A DNA stretch of 46,258 bases from Lacticaseibacillus chiayiensis (GTDB taxonomy: Bacteria; Bacillota; Bacilli; Lactobacillales; Lactobacillaceae), in assembly GCF_004123795.1 (NCBI RefSeq), contig NZ_MSSM01000012.1, positions 1-46,258 of the forward strand, given 5' to 3'. The notes under the pieces are model-generated. The model made no database searches and was not told where the DNA came from. It saw only the letters and a program-made list of their open reading frames with translations. How positions within the stretch are numbered: the first letter of the stretch is position 1; each line of letters starts with the position of its first letter. Of this stretch, positions 11,100-17,859 are shown piece by piece. Both the position numbers and the translations under genes were made by a program.

Positions 11100-11199
11100 A
11101 CTGGCGCAGGAACTGCGTGTAAGGACCTTGGTCGCAATGGCCTAAGCCCGGGCCATTGCGACCAAGCCCGCTTACACTCCGGTTCCTAACCGCGCCAGT
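11100..11199 (+). repeat. Long imperfect palindrome between IIB and IIC of operon B
   Basis: The arms share ACTGGCGC, AGGAAC, GTGTAAG and a perfect 16-base core: 11127-11142 is the exact reverse complement of 11151-11166, around an eight-base loop. No T-run follows, so it is not an intrinsic terminator. In mRNA it would form a very stable hairpin that could set the ratio of IIB to IIC or act as a processing or stabilising element. It may also be a dispersed REP-like repeat. Confidence 0.85.
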
Positions 11200-11231
11200 T
11201 CACGCTCTCACCATGTTAGGGGGAATCAATC

Positions 11232-12518
11232 ATGGTTGTGGTTAACTTTATTATTCAAAATATTCTAACCCAGGCTGCCATCACCATTGCGTTAATCGCG
11301 ATGCTGGGTTTGCTCTTGCAGCGCAAATCGTTTGGAGCGGTTTTAACCGGAACATTCAAGACGCTTCTGGGTTTTCAAGTTCTTTCTGCTGGTTCGGCCA
11401 TTATTGTCACGGCATTAACTTATTTCGGTAAGATTTTCCAACATGGCTTTCATTTACAAGGGGTTGTTCCTAGCATTGAGGCAATTAACGGCCAGGCGAT
11501 GAACACGCTGGGATTGGGGAATGAAATTGCTTTGACCTTCTTAGGCATTTTCATTGTCAATATCTTGATTGCCAGATTTTCGCCATGGAAGTATATCTTT
11601 TTGACCGGACAAGCGCTTTTGTGGATGTCAACGATGACGGTTATCGGTGGCAAAATGGCTGGACTTAGCTCTGTTTGGACCATTGTTGTCGGCAGTGTTA
11701 TTGGCGGTATTTTTGCCGTCGCGATGCCGGCCATTGCACAGCCCTTTGTACGGAAGATTACGAAAGGTGATGCGATTGCGCTCGGGCACTTTTGTACGAT
11801 TGGCTACATGGTAGAAGCTGGTGCAGCCTGGTTTTTTGGCGAACGTGGCGAAAAGAAACATTCGATTGAAGATATTAAATTACCGAAGTACATGGAATTT
11901 TTGCAAGACACGTATCTTTCGGTTGCCGTTGTCATGGTGCCATTGTTCATGATTACGGCGGCGTTTGCAGGCCCTAAGTATGCGGGGAACGGCACGAGCA
12001 TGAACTACATCATGAATGCCTTCATGATGGGGATTCAGTTCGTCGTCGGTGTCTATGTTTTGCTCGCTGGCGTTCGGCTCTTACTTGGTGAAATCGTTCC
12101 AGCTTTCCGTGGCATTGCGATGAAGCTGGTACCTAATGCAAAACCCGCGTTGGATTGCCCGGTACTCTTCCCGTTCTCGCCTAACGCGGTCATCTTGGGC
12201 TTCATTACGACAACCATTGGGACTGTCATTGGCATGTTTTTGATGCCGGTCTTCGGTTTGGCGGTTATCTTGCCAGGAATGCTGACCAACTTCTTTGCCG
12301 GTGGGACTGCTGGTATCTTCGGTAACGTTGTCGGTGGTCGGCGCGGCGCTATCATTGGCGGCATCATTCACGGCTTGTTCATCACATTATTACCGGCCTT
12401 GCTGGTCACAGCCTTGACCTCGTTTGGCTTCGTGAATGCATCGGCGACTGATTCCGATACCATCGTTGCCATGTTGATATACGCCTGGATCCTGACGCCG
12501 ATTCTTAAAGCAGTTTAG
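11232..12518 (+). CDS. PTS Ula/SgaT-like EIIC permease (operon B)
   Basis: This 428-residue membrane protein belongs to the ascorbate-type EIIC family (UlaA/SgaT). The opening is family-like: IALIAMLGLLLQRKSFGAVLTGTFKTLLGFQVL, quoted here in part as LLLQRKSFGAVLTGTFKTLL. Further hallmarks are FHLQGVVPSIEAI, RKITKGDAIALGHF, VRLLLGEIVPAF, the NAKPALDCPVLFPFSPNAV segment, and FAGGTAGIFGNVVGGRRGA. About ten to eleven membrane spans are visible. It should transport and, with EIIB, phosphorylate a sugar acid or related compound; the aldolase and kinase-like genes downstream do not match the ascorbate pathway, so the substrate is open. The ATG at 11232 follows GGGGGAATC. Confidence 0.9.
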   Translation: MVVVNFIIQNILTQAAITIALIAMLGLLLQRKSFGAVLTGTFKTLLGFQVLSAGSAIIVTALTYFGKIFQHGFHLQGVVPSIEAINGQAMNTLGLGNEIALTFLGIFIVNILIARFSPWKYIFLTGQALLWMSTMTVIGGKMAGLSSVWTIVVGSVIGGIFAVAMPAIAQPFVRKITKGDAIALGHFCTIGYMVEAGAAWFFGERGEKKHSIEDIKLPKYMEFLQDTYLSVAVVMVPLFMITAAFAGPKYAGNGTSMNYIMNAFMMGIQFVVGVYVLLAGVRLLLGEIVPAFRGIAMKLVPNAKPALDCPVLFPFSPNAVILGFITTTIGTVIGMFLMPVFGLAVILPGMLTNFFAGGTAGIFGNVVGGRRGAIIGGIIHGLFITLLPALLVTALTSFGFVNASATDSDTIVAMLIYAWILTPILKAV

Positions 12519-12532
12519 AAAGGAGCACAGAT

Positions 12533-12955
12533 ATGTTTGGCAGTTTGTTTAAAAAGAAAGACACGCAGAAAAACACAGTCACACCGTCTGAAAAGGGTGA
12601 TCAAGCAATTTCGCCAACCGATACTGCTGCGCTGGAGAAAAAGGTTGCCAGTATAACGGTACAAATTAAGCAGGCATCCGACGACAAAGAGAAACGGCAT
12701 CTTTTATACAATCAACTCGGCGCTGTCCAAGTCAAACTTGGCAACGATGCAGCGGCGATTACTGCTTACGAAGCGAGTATTCAAGACAAAGAAGAATTTG
12801 GTGATGCTTACAACGCCTTATTGAATCTATATGAGGCGCAACGGAAGCAAGCGGCAAAAGCAAAGAACGACGATGACATTCAAAAATGGGTTAGTAAAAC
12901 AGACGCGTTGCTTGATATGTCCAAACGTGTCATGCGGTCTGGATTTGGGTATTAA
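12533..12955 (+). CDS. Small TPR-like protein in a PTS operon (operon B)
   Basis: This 140-residue soluble protein has a charged N-terminus (FKKKDTQKN) and a helical repeat region, LLYNQLGAVQVKLGNDAAAITAYEASI, whose spacing fits a tetratricopeptide repeat (about residues 60-95). No enzymatic motif is visible. AAAGGAG precedes the ATG and the gene is 14 bases after the EIIC gene and 22 before the aldolase, so it belongs to the operon. TPR proteins bind partners; it could scaffold or regulate the enzymes or the transporter. I know of no established role. Confidence 0.8.
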   Translation: MFGSLFKKKDTQKNTVTPSEKGDQAISPTDTAALEKKVASITVQIKQASDDKEKRHLLYNQLGAVQVKLGNDAAAITAYEASIQDKEEFGDAYNALLNLYEAQRKQAAKAKNDDDIQKWVSKTDALLDMSKRVMRSGFGY

Positions 12956-12977
12956 ACTACTGGGAGGCATTCATATT

Positions 12978-13838
12978 ATGTACAAAAATCTAAAACAGTT
13001 AATGAATGAAGCGCAGGCACTCGATTATACAGTTGGTGCTTTCAACGCACACAATTTAGAAATGGTGCCACCGATGATCATGGCAGCCAAAGATACAGGC
13101 TCTCCCATTATCATTCAAACAAGTGTGGCAACCGCTCAATATGTTGGTATGAAGAACTTTGTTGCTATATGTAAGTCAATGGCGCAAGACTTGCTGGTCG
13201 ATGTCGATTTGCACCTTGATCATGCCAAATCGTTTGATGCCATTAAAGAGGCAATTGATGCGGGTTATTCATCGGTGATGTTTGATGGTTCGGCTTTACC
13301 GAACAAGGAAAACATGGAGCGTGCACGACGCGTAGCCGACTATGCTCACGAACATGGTGTTTCTGTAGAGTGTGAGATTGGCACCATTGGCGGAACTGAA
13401 GAAGGCGTGACCGTTAAAGAAGGCCGCTACACGGATCCTCAACAAGCCATTGCCTTCTTGAAGCACGTTGAAGTCGAAGCACTGGCAGTCGGCGTTGGCA
13501 CGCATCACGGCCAGTTCAAATCAAAAACCAACTTAAACTGGCCTTTAATCGAAGAACTCCATCAAGAAATCAGCAAGCCAATGGTCATTCATGGTGGCAC
13601 CGGCGTCAATGAAGCTGACTATCACCGCTTAACCGAAAATGGATTCCGTAAGTTCAACGTTGGCACAGAGCTATTGGTAGGTTGGACCCGCAAAGCCAAA
13701 GAAATGTTTGCACAAACCGAAGTCAACAATTCGCTGCGCAACAACATCGAGCCATGTAATCAAGTCGTCTATGATATCGTCAAACACAAGATTGGGCTTT
13801 TTCTGAATAAAGACGCGGAAGTTCCGGTAAATGCATAA
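12978..13838 (+). CDS. Class II ketose-bisphosphate aldolase (FbaA/GatY family, operon B)
   Basis: This 286-residue zinc aldolase splits a ketose 1,6-bisphosphate (fructose- or tagatose-type) or a related ketose phosphate into two three-carbon units. Family motifs include YTVGAFNAHNLEM, the HLDHAKSFD segment with catalytic Asp and zinc-binding His, EIGTIGG, GTHHGQFK, and the phosphate-binding HGGTGVNEAD. The ATG at 12978 follows GGGAGG; longer readings in this frame would overlap the TPR gene. Its place after an Ula-like PTS suggests the imported sugar phosphate is isomerised or phosphorylated and then cleaved here. The exact substrate cannot be told from sequence alone. Confidence 0.92.
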   Translation: MYKNLKQLMNEAQALDYTVGAFNAHNLEMVPPMIMAAKDTGSPIIIQTSVATAQYVGMKNFVAICKSMAQDLLVDVDLHLDHAKSFDAIKEAIDAGYSSVMFDGSALPNKENMERARRVADYAHEHGVSVECEIGTIGGTEEGVTVKEGRYTDPQQAIAFLKHVEVEALAVGVGTHHGQFKSKTNLNWPLIEELHQEISKPMVIHGGTGVNEADYHRLTENGFRKFNVGTELLVGWTRKAKEMFAQTEVNNSLRNNIEPCNQVVYDIVKHKIGLFLNKDAEVPVNA

Positions 13839-13859
13839 ACGATAAGGGGGAATGACACG

Positions 13860-14492
13860 ATGACTATGGATGCACAGGTTCTAGTTTTGTTAGCAGGCGC
13901 ACCTGGCACAGGTAAAACGTATGCCGCTAATAAAATCATGCAGGCAGTCCCCGAGTTCGTGTCACTACCACTCGATCTTTTCAAAGAACATCTCTATGAT
14001 GAACTGGGCTTCGATAATCCTCGGGAAAAACAAATCCTTGATGCCGAGGCAAGAAACCGTTACTATCGCGGAATTGATATCCTGATGAACGAGCACAAAA
14101 TGATTCTGGGTGACTACCCGTTCAGTCGACTACAAAAGCCAGCGCTTGAAAAATTAGCCGCGACACATCATTACCCAGTCATTACCATTCGATTGGAAGC
14201 TGATATCAAAGTGCTCTACCAGCGCCAGCGTCAACGCGATTTGTCTGATCCCCGCCACCTTGGTCACCTCATGAATCATTATCATCGCGGCGACACACTT
14301 GCAAATATTGACGAAAAACCCGATGGCATGCCTTCGTTTGAAGTGTTCAGCAATCGGGTAAAGGATCGCGGGTATCGGAATTTCCAGATTGGCAGGTTGA
14401 TTAGGGTGGATGTCAATGATTATGCGAAGGTGGATTATCAGGTGCTGGTGTCGCAATTGAAGGAACTTTTGAAGGCAGCGCGTGTTGGATAA
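13860..14492 (+). CDS. P-loop kinase-like protein (zeta toxin/AAA_33-like, operon B)
   Basis: This 210-residue soluble protein has a strong Walker A motif, GAPGTGKT, at residues 13-20, and later a basic stretch RQRQRDLSDPRHLG that resembles the lid arginines of nucleotide kinases. It resembles the AAA_33/zeta-toxin group of small-molecule kinases. It is the last clear gene of operon B, 21 bases after the aldolase, with AAGGGGG before its ATG. Because a class II aldolase usually needs a bisphosphate, this protein may be the second kinase that phosphorylates the PTS-delivered sugar monophosphate. That role is an inference from context; a toxin role is possible but no antitoxin partner is evident. 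Confidence 0.75.
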   Translation: MTMDAQVLVLLAGAPGTGKTYAANKIMQAVPEFVSLPLDLFKEHLYDELGFDNPREKQILDAEARNRYYRGIDILMNEHKMILGDYPFSRLQKPALEKLAATHHYPVITIRLEADIKVLYQRQRQRDLSDPRHLGHLMNHYHRGDTLANIDEKPDGMPSFEVFSNRVKDRGYRNFQIGRLIRVDVNDYAKVDYQVLVSQLKELLKAARVG

Positions 14493-14568
14493 ATGGCTTG
14501 AAAGTTTATTAAGATTTCCTCTTGCACTTAGCAAACGCATGTTCGATAATGGCCCTGAGGTGAATATT

Positions 14569-14778
14569 ATGATTGCAAAATTAGAGGACTATCAATTTCC
14601 ATTACGCGGAGAAGACGCAGCCAGTTATCTTGATTTGGTCATTCAGCAACGAACTGGAAGAAAGACCAAGAGCCATTCAATCGCAAGCTCAGACCTTACG
14701 CTAACTTCGACAAAGGACGTCGAGAATATTATCAACGTACTTCAGCACCCAATCGGTATCGCCGACTGCACGAGGTAA
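14569..14778 (+). CDS. Small protein of unknown function
   Basis: This 69-residue product begins MIAKLEDYQFPLRGEDAASY. The ATG at 14569 follows GAGGTGAAT; a longer reading from 14482 would overlap the kinase-like gene and lacks a ribosome binding site. It is soluble and shows no motif that I recognise. It lies five bases before the next unknown gene and may be co-expressed with it. Confidence 0.55.
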   Translation: MIAKLEDYQFPLRGEDAASYLDLVIQQRTGRKTKSHSIASSDLTLTSTKDVENIINVLQHPIGIADCTR

Positions 14779-14783
14779 TTGCT

Positions 14784-15293
14784 ATGACACATTTTGCTTA
14801 TCCATTAGTTGGTAACGAGGCCCAAGCTGCTGTCCAACAGCGCATTTTCGATCGCTACCGCGAACAAATCCATATCTGCATTGATCCTGGAAACTTCAAG
14901 ATCGAGTCAGAGGAACGCATGCAAGAATTAGTTGACGAATATGCGCCAATGTTTGCCGAGATGGCTTTTGAACAGAAAATTGAGGATAGTGGCATTGATC
15001 CAGACGCCATTCATGTCGAGGTAGCTGATCCAAAGAGTCACGAATTGGTAGATGCATTTGAAGCACTCCATAAATTGACGCGAGACTTGCACCTAAGCCT
15101 TGGTCTTCACCCATCCCATGACCACACGAAAAGCTTTGGAAAAATCGTCATCAAAGATACACCAAGAACACATCGAATTGCTTTTGAGTTTGGTCATACC
15201 CGTAAGGCTAAAGTGCCAGTTACGCCTAACCCAACTGATTTTGTTATTCAAAACTATCGGGCTTGGGTTGATCAACTCCCCCGACATGCTTGA
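14784..15293 (+). CDS. Protein of unknown function
   Basis: This 169-residue soluble protein begins MTHFAYPLVGNEAQAAV. It has an acidic helical first half and a histidine-rich centre (LGLHPSHDHTKSFGK, about residues 107-121), then a short beta-like part rich in basic residues (RTHRIAFEFGHTRKAKV). The clustered histidines could bind metal, but no known family pattern is clear. It follows the 69-residue gene after five bases, with a GAGGT site before the ATG. No terminator follows; the type I toxin-antitoxin-like region begins at once. Confidence 0.65.
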   Translation: MTHFAYPLVGNEAQAAVQQRIFDRYREQIHICIDPGNFKIESEERMQELVDEYAPMFAEMAFEQKIEDSGIDPDAIHVEVADPKSHELVDAFEALHKLTRDLHLSLGLHPSHDHTKSFGKIVIKDTPRTHRIAFEFGHTRKAKVPVTPNPTDFVIQNYRAWVDQLPRHA

Positions 15294-15312
15294 TTTTTCA
15301 ACTAATTGTAAG

Positions 15313-15342
15313 TTGACGAATCAGCCATCTCTAACGTATAAT
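15313..15342 (+). promoter_or_regulatory. Promoter of antitoxin RNA, copy 1
   Basis: TTGACG (15313-15318) and TATAAT (15337-15342), spaced by 18 bases, point rightward into a short region that ends at the terminator at 15412-15440. Copy 2 has an equivalent promoter in the same context. Confidence 0.75.
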
Positions 15343-15348
15343 TCAGAT

Positions 15349-15440
15349 ATTGAAAAGAGGCCACCGGGAGGCACCCCGATGACCTCGACGCGAGTTAGAA
15401 AGACGTTGGATGAAGCTAGCCGAGACGGTTAGCTTCTTTT
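15349..15440 (+). ncRNA. Putative antisense antitoxin RNA of a type I toxin-antitoxin locus, copy 1
   Basis: A transcript of about 90 bases is predicted from the promoter at 15313-15342 to the hairpin at 15412-15436 with its T-run. Its 5' part (AGGCCACCGGGAGGCACCCC then GATGACCTC) is complementary in segments to the toxin leader and its Shine-Dalgarno (CTCCCGG, GAGGTGACGG). It overlaps the 3' end of the toxin message. This convergent layout is that of Fst/par-type loci. The ends are inferred. Confidence 0.65.
15412..15440 (+). terminator. Terminator shared by antitoxin RNA and toxin 3' end, copy 1
   Basis: GAAGCTAGCC (15412-15421) pairs with GGTTAGCTTC (15427-15436), followed by TTTT. The last codons and stop of the reverse-strand toxin lie inside the stem, as in par loci. 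Confidence 0.75.
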
Positions 15441-15538
15441 ATTATCTTGGTTGCTAGGGCGTAGATGTAATACGCCTTAGCAACGATCAAGATAGACAAC
15501 GCTATTTCTAGCGTGGCCAAGTCCTCCAATCCTTCCAT
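15416..15538 (-). CDS. Small hydrophobic type I toxin (Fst/holin-like), copy 1
   Basis: This 40-residue reverse-strand peptide begins MEGLEDLATLEIALSILIVA, continues with one hydrophobic span, and ends in a charged tail (KIIKEANRLG). That form, one membrane helix plus a charged C-terminus, is typical of Fst/Ldr or holin-like type I toxins that damage the membrane. A strong GGAGGTGA site at 15551-15558 lies 12 bases before its ATG. An out-of-frame ATG at 15545, five bases from that site, opens a 22-codon leader (to 15477) and may limit toxin translation. The leader RNA is about 90 bases with conserved pairing segments. The toxic activity is inferred. Confidence 0.7.
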   Translation of the reverse strand: MEGLEDLATLEIALSILIVAKAYYIYALATKIIKEANRLG

Positions 15539-15647
15539 TTAGCATGGCCGTCACCTCCGGGAGTTAAATATATTGAGGGGTGTATGCCTTGCTAATTCGC
15601 TAACCTAAGTGACGAGGGTAATTACTCCTCTTCCTTAGTCTGTATTT

Positions 15648-15676
15648 AGTGTACAGGGTATACCATATGTCGTCAA
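15648..15676 (-). promoter_or_regulatory. Promoter of toxin message, copy 1
   Basis: On the reverse strand TTGACG (15671-15676) and TACACT (15648-15653) are spaced by exactly 17 bases. Transcription would start near 15641, leaving a long leader before the toxin Shine-Dalgarno at 15551-15558. Confidence 0.7.
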
Positions 15677-15778
15677 TAAGAATGAAATGCAGGAAACAAA
15701 AATTGGGGGAGATAAGTCTTGATTTATGTTGTGGCGTCCTAAGGGTAGAAAAATTTATGTGCCGCGTACAACAAAAAC

Positions 15779-15808
15779 TTGACGAATCAGTCATTTCTAA
15801 CGTACAAT
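15779..15808 (+). promoter_or_regulatory. Promoter of antitoxin RNA, copy 2
   Basis: TTGACG (15779-15784) and TACAAT (15803-15808) with an 18-base spacer; the surrounding sequence is nearly the same as in copy 1. Confidence 0.72.
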
Positions 15809-15814
15809 TCAGAT

Positions 15815-15909
15815 ATTGAATAGAGGCCACCGGGATGCCCCCCGATGACCTCAAGCACGGTTTAGATGACGATTTGAGTGAAAAGCTAGCCCTTACGGTT
15901 AGCTTTTTT
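15815..15909 (+). ncRNA. Putative antisense antitoxin RNA, copy 2
   Basis: The predicted transcript runs from the promoter at 15779-15808 to the hairpin 15881-15907 with its T-run. It shares the segment AGAGGCCACCGGGA and a following CCCCGATGACCTC with copy 1, complementary in part to the leader of the convergent toxin-like message. Confidence 0.62.
15881..15909 (+). terminator. Bidirectional terminator, copy 2
   Basis: AAAAGCTAGCC (15881-15891) pairs with GGTTAGCTTTT (15897-15907), with T-rich sequence on the outgoing side in both directions. As in copy 1, the toxin-like stop codon is inside the stem. Confidence 0.75.
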
Positions 15910-16008
15910 GATTATCGCATATGCGCTGGCCATGCTTTTGATCAGCATAGCCGTTGCTACGATAATTGACGCTACTTCCAGCGTCGCTACTCCTCTCGTC
16001 TTCCAAAT
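15886..16008 (-). pseudogene. Type I toxin-like reading frame, copy 2, lacking a standard start codon
   Basis: This frame aligns base for base with copy 1 (same 40-codon length, no indel) and encodes the same type of hydrophobic span (VATLEVASIIVATAMLI) and charged tail (KKANRKG). The position equal to copy 1's ATG is ATT (complement of 16006-16008). The upstream ATG at 16015, well placed after GGAGGTGA, is in another frame and opens a hydrophilic 38-codon peptide. The copy may be inactivated by start loss, or may use the rare ATT or an in-frame GTG inside the Shine-Dalgarno region. The promoter, leader and antisense RNA are well conserved, so recent decay or unusual initiation are both possible. 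Confidence 0.55.
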
Positions 16009-16118
16009 TTGGCATGACTTCACCTCCACGATTTAAAAATATTGAGGGGTGTATGTCATCTCCAATCCGCTAGACCAAGAAGTGAGGGTAATTAGTCCTC
16101 TTCCTAAGTCGTGATTTT

Positions 16119-16147
16119 AGTTTATAGATTAACACGTATACAGTCAA
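16119..16147 (-). promoter_or_regulatory. Promoter of toxin-like message, copy 2
   Basis: On the reverse strand TTGACT (16142-16147) and TAAACT (16119-16124) are spaced by 17 bases. The downstream leader shares AAGAGGA, TAATTACCCTC and ACACCCCTCAATAT segments with copy 1. Confidence 0.68.
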
Positions 16148-16256
16148 TAAGGACGAACTATAAGCATTGGAAACTTTAAACAAAGAGACGCGCTGAATCG
16201 TAAGATGTTGTCGTTCAGTGATCTGATAATGTTAAATTGGTTGTTATAAGGAAGGG

Positions 16257-16487
16257 ATGAGTGCTGCGCTTAAGGCAGAAACGGTTCAATATGGTAAGTC
16301 GTTAGCATTGATACTGCCTGATGACAAGGAATTTGAAAAAGGGCAAACCTGGCTTCTTGTACCATTGGACGACAACGAGCCGAAGTATACATTGATTCCT
16401 AAACTTAAGGATCCGTATGCAGGTAAAGATAAAGGATCAATGTACGTTCCCGAAGAATGGCCTGAGTTCAGCTACCCCGATGACTAA
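16257..16487 (+). CDS. AbrB/MazE-like small protein (orphan)
   Basis: This 76-residue protein has the pattern YGKSLALILPDDKEFEKGQTWLLV, which resembles the swapped-hairpin AbrB/MazE fold used by PemI/MazE antitoxins and DNA-binding regulators, followed by an acidic tail ending WPEFSYPDD that could contact a toxin. No toxin gene follows; the next 300 bases hold a terminator and a gene remnant, so it appears to be an orphan. GGAAGGG directly touches the ATG, an unusually short spacing, which makes the exact start doubtful. Confidence 0.55.
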   Translation: MSAALKAETVQYGKSLALILPDDKEFEKGQTWLLVPLDDNEPKYTLIPKLKDPYAGKDKGSMYVPEEWPEFSYPDD

Positions 16488-16522
16488 TATGTAGTGTTGT
16501 AATAGCAGCGACATATTGAACG

Positions 16523-16585
16523 AAAGCGACGATTAATTCCGGCAAGACTTTGCCAACCATTGGAATTAATCGTCGCTTTTTGATG
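16523..16585 (+). terminator. Long intrinsic terminator after the MazE-like gene
   Basis: 16523-16540 and 16562-16579 form a perfect 18-pair stem (AAAGCGACGATTAATTCC and its complement), enclosing a smaller GGCAA/TTGCC hairpin (16541-16554) and followed by T residues. The AT-rich stretch 16586-16769 holds nothing that I recognise. Confidence 0.85.
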
Positions 16586-16769
16586 TGCTTTATTTTGGAT
16601 GGTCATAAAAAGAGATTGCTCTGTTAATCATTTAACGGTCAACATATTAAGGCATGAAGGAATTATCAAGACTCAAAAACAATTCTTCCCTATGAGAATA
16701 CTTGATTGTTAAATAATTAAACTTTATTTTGAAACGACCTTGACTAGTGAAAAAATTCACTTACAGTAG

Positions 16770-16976
16770 TTACTGAAAGCGAAACACGGTGACATCATTT
16801 ACACCCGCAACCACGCATTTGTCTTCATCGCGCAAGAGTACGTCATTCACGACGCCTACAACCTGAGAACACTGGAAACTTTAAACACCGTCGCCAAGAA
16901 AGCGTTTGGCCCTGATCTTGAAGGCGTCCGAGACATTTACATGTTGGATCGAAAAGGAGAAGCCGATCATGGTTAA
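16770..16976 (+). pseudogene. 5'-truncated gene remnant of unknown family
   Basis: An open frame of 68 codons without a start follows a TAG at 16767 and ends TAA at 16974-16976. It reads KHGDIIYTRNHAFVFIAQEY then a continuous protein-like sequence to DRKGEADHG. Upstream DNA is AT-rich non-coding, and composition changes sharply at about 16770, as expected where the 5' part was deleted. Its last codons overlap the start of the permease gene and provide that gene's Shine-Dalgarno, which may explain why this end survived. I do not recognise the family. Confidence 0.6.
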
Positions 16977-17829
16977 GATCTTATTGGGGTTAATTGTCCT
17001 TATCAATCTGGGCTTTTTGTTTTACTTTGTTCGGGATTTGCTGCGGCATCGCGCGGAGGTCATGACGGAGCCGGCAGCTACTTGGGCGTTGCCGTTTAGT
17101 TCGTTTTTTATTTTCCTGCTATCGACTTTTGGTATTTCCGACTTTGCCATTAGCACCGCACTTTGTCCCAAGGCGAAATGGGTGTCGATCAAGAAGCTCC
17201 CGGGTACCCTGAATACGCAATGTGTGATTCCGGTGGCGGCCATGGCGCTTTCGGACATTACTGCTATTACCGTTGATATTAAAACGTTGGCCATTTGCAT
17301 CATTGCAGCGGTGATCGGTGCTTACATCGGTCCGCGGTTTGTGGTGAAGCTTCCGGCTGACACGATTAAGAAGTTTGTGATGGCGGGCTTGCTGATTGCA
17401 GCGCTGATGATTCTGGCCGGAAAGTTCAACTGGATTCCCGCTAACGGAACGGCGACGAGTTTGTCTGGCTGGAAGTTGATTATGACGGCTATTTTATTGT
17501 TTGTTTACGGCGCACTGAACAATATCGGTATCGGCTCGTATGCTCTGACGATGGCCACTGTGTATGCGATGGGACTCAATCCGCCGGCGGATTTTCCGAT
17601 CATGATGGGCGCGGCAACGTTCTCGGTTTCGACGAGTTCCATTCAGTTCGTTAAGTTGGCGGATTACAGCCGGAAAATCACCTTGTTCACGTCGACTTTT
17701 GGCGTTTTAGGCGCGGTTTTCTTCGTGAAAAGTCTCGACACCAGCATGCTGCAGTGGTTGGTTATCATCGTGTTGCTCTATTCCGCCATCAGCATGGCCT
17801 TGTCGTTGCGGCAAAAAGAAGAAGCATGA
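16969..17829 (+). CDS. TauE/SafE-family membrane permease
   Basis: This 286-residue protein has about eight hydrophobic segments and fits the sulfite exporter TauE/SafE (DUF81) family: a first segment KILLGLIVLINLGFLFYFV, then FGISDFAISTALCPKAKW, IIAAVIGAYIGPRF, and a second-half repeat beginning YGALNNIGIGSYALTM. The family exports or imports small organic sulfur or carboxylate anions. The ATG at 16969 is preceded by AAAGGAG; a longer frame from 16906 would lie in the upstream remnant. It is 30 bases before the cyclodeaminase-family gene and likely in the same operon, so its substrate may be related to that enzyme's. Confidence 0.85.
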   Translation: MVKILLGLIVLINLGFLFYFVRDLLRHRAEVMTEPAATWALPFSSFFIFLLSTFGISDFAISTALCPKAKWVSIKKLPGTLNTQCVIPVAAMALSDITAITVDIKTLAICIIAAVIGAYIGPRFVVKLPADTIKKFVMAGLLIAALMILAGKFNWIPANGTATSLSGWKLIMTAILLFVYGALNNIGIGSYALTMATVYAMGLNPPADFPIMMGAATFSVSTSSIQFVKLADYSRKITLFTSTFGVLGAVFFVKSLDTSMLQWLVIIVLLYSAISMALSLRQKEEA

Positions 17830-17859
17830 GCATTGGATTAAGTATTGGGAGGTTTTAGG

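Noticed and set aside
15300-16140. CRISPR array or insertion-sequence ends
   Set aside because: The repeated sequence is two diverged copies of a toxin-antitoxin unit; there are no regularly spaced identical repeats and no transposase.
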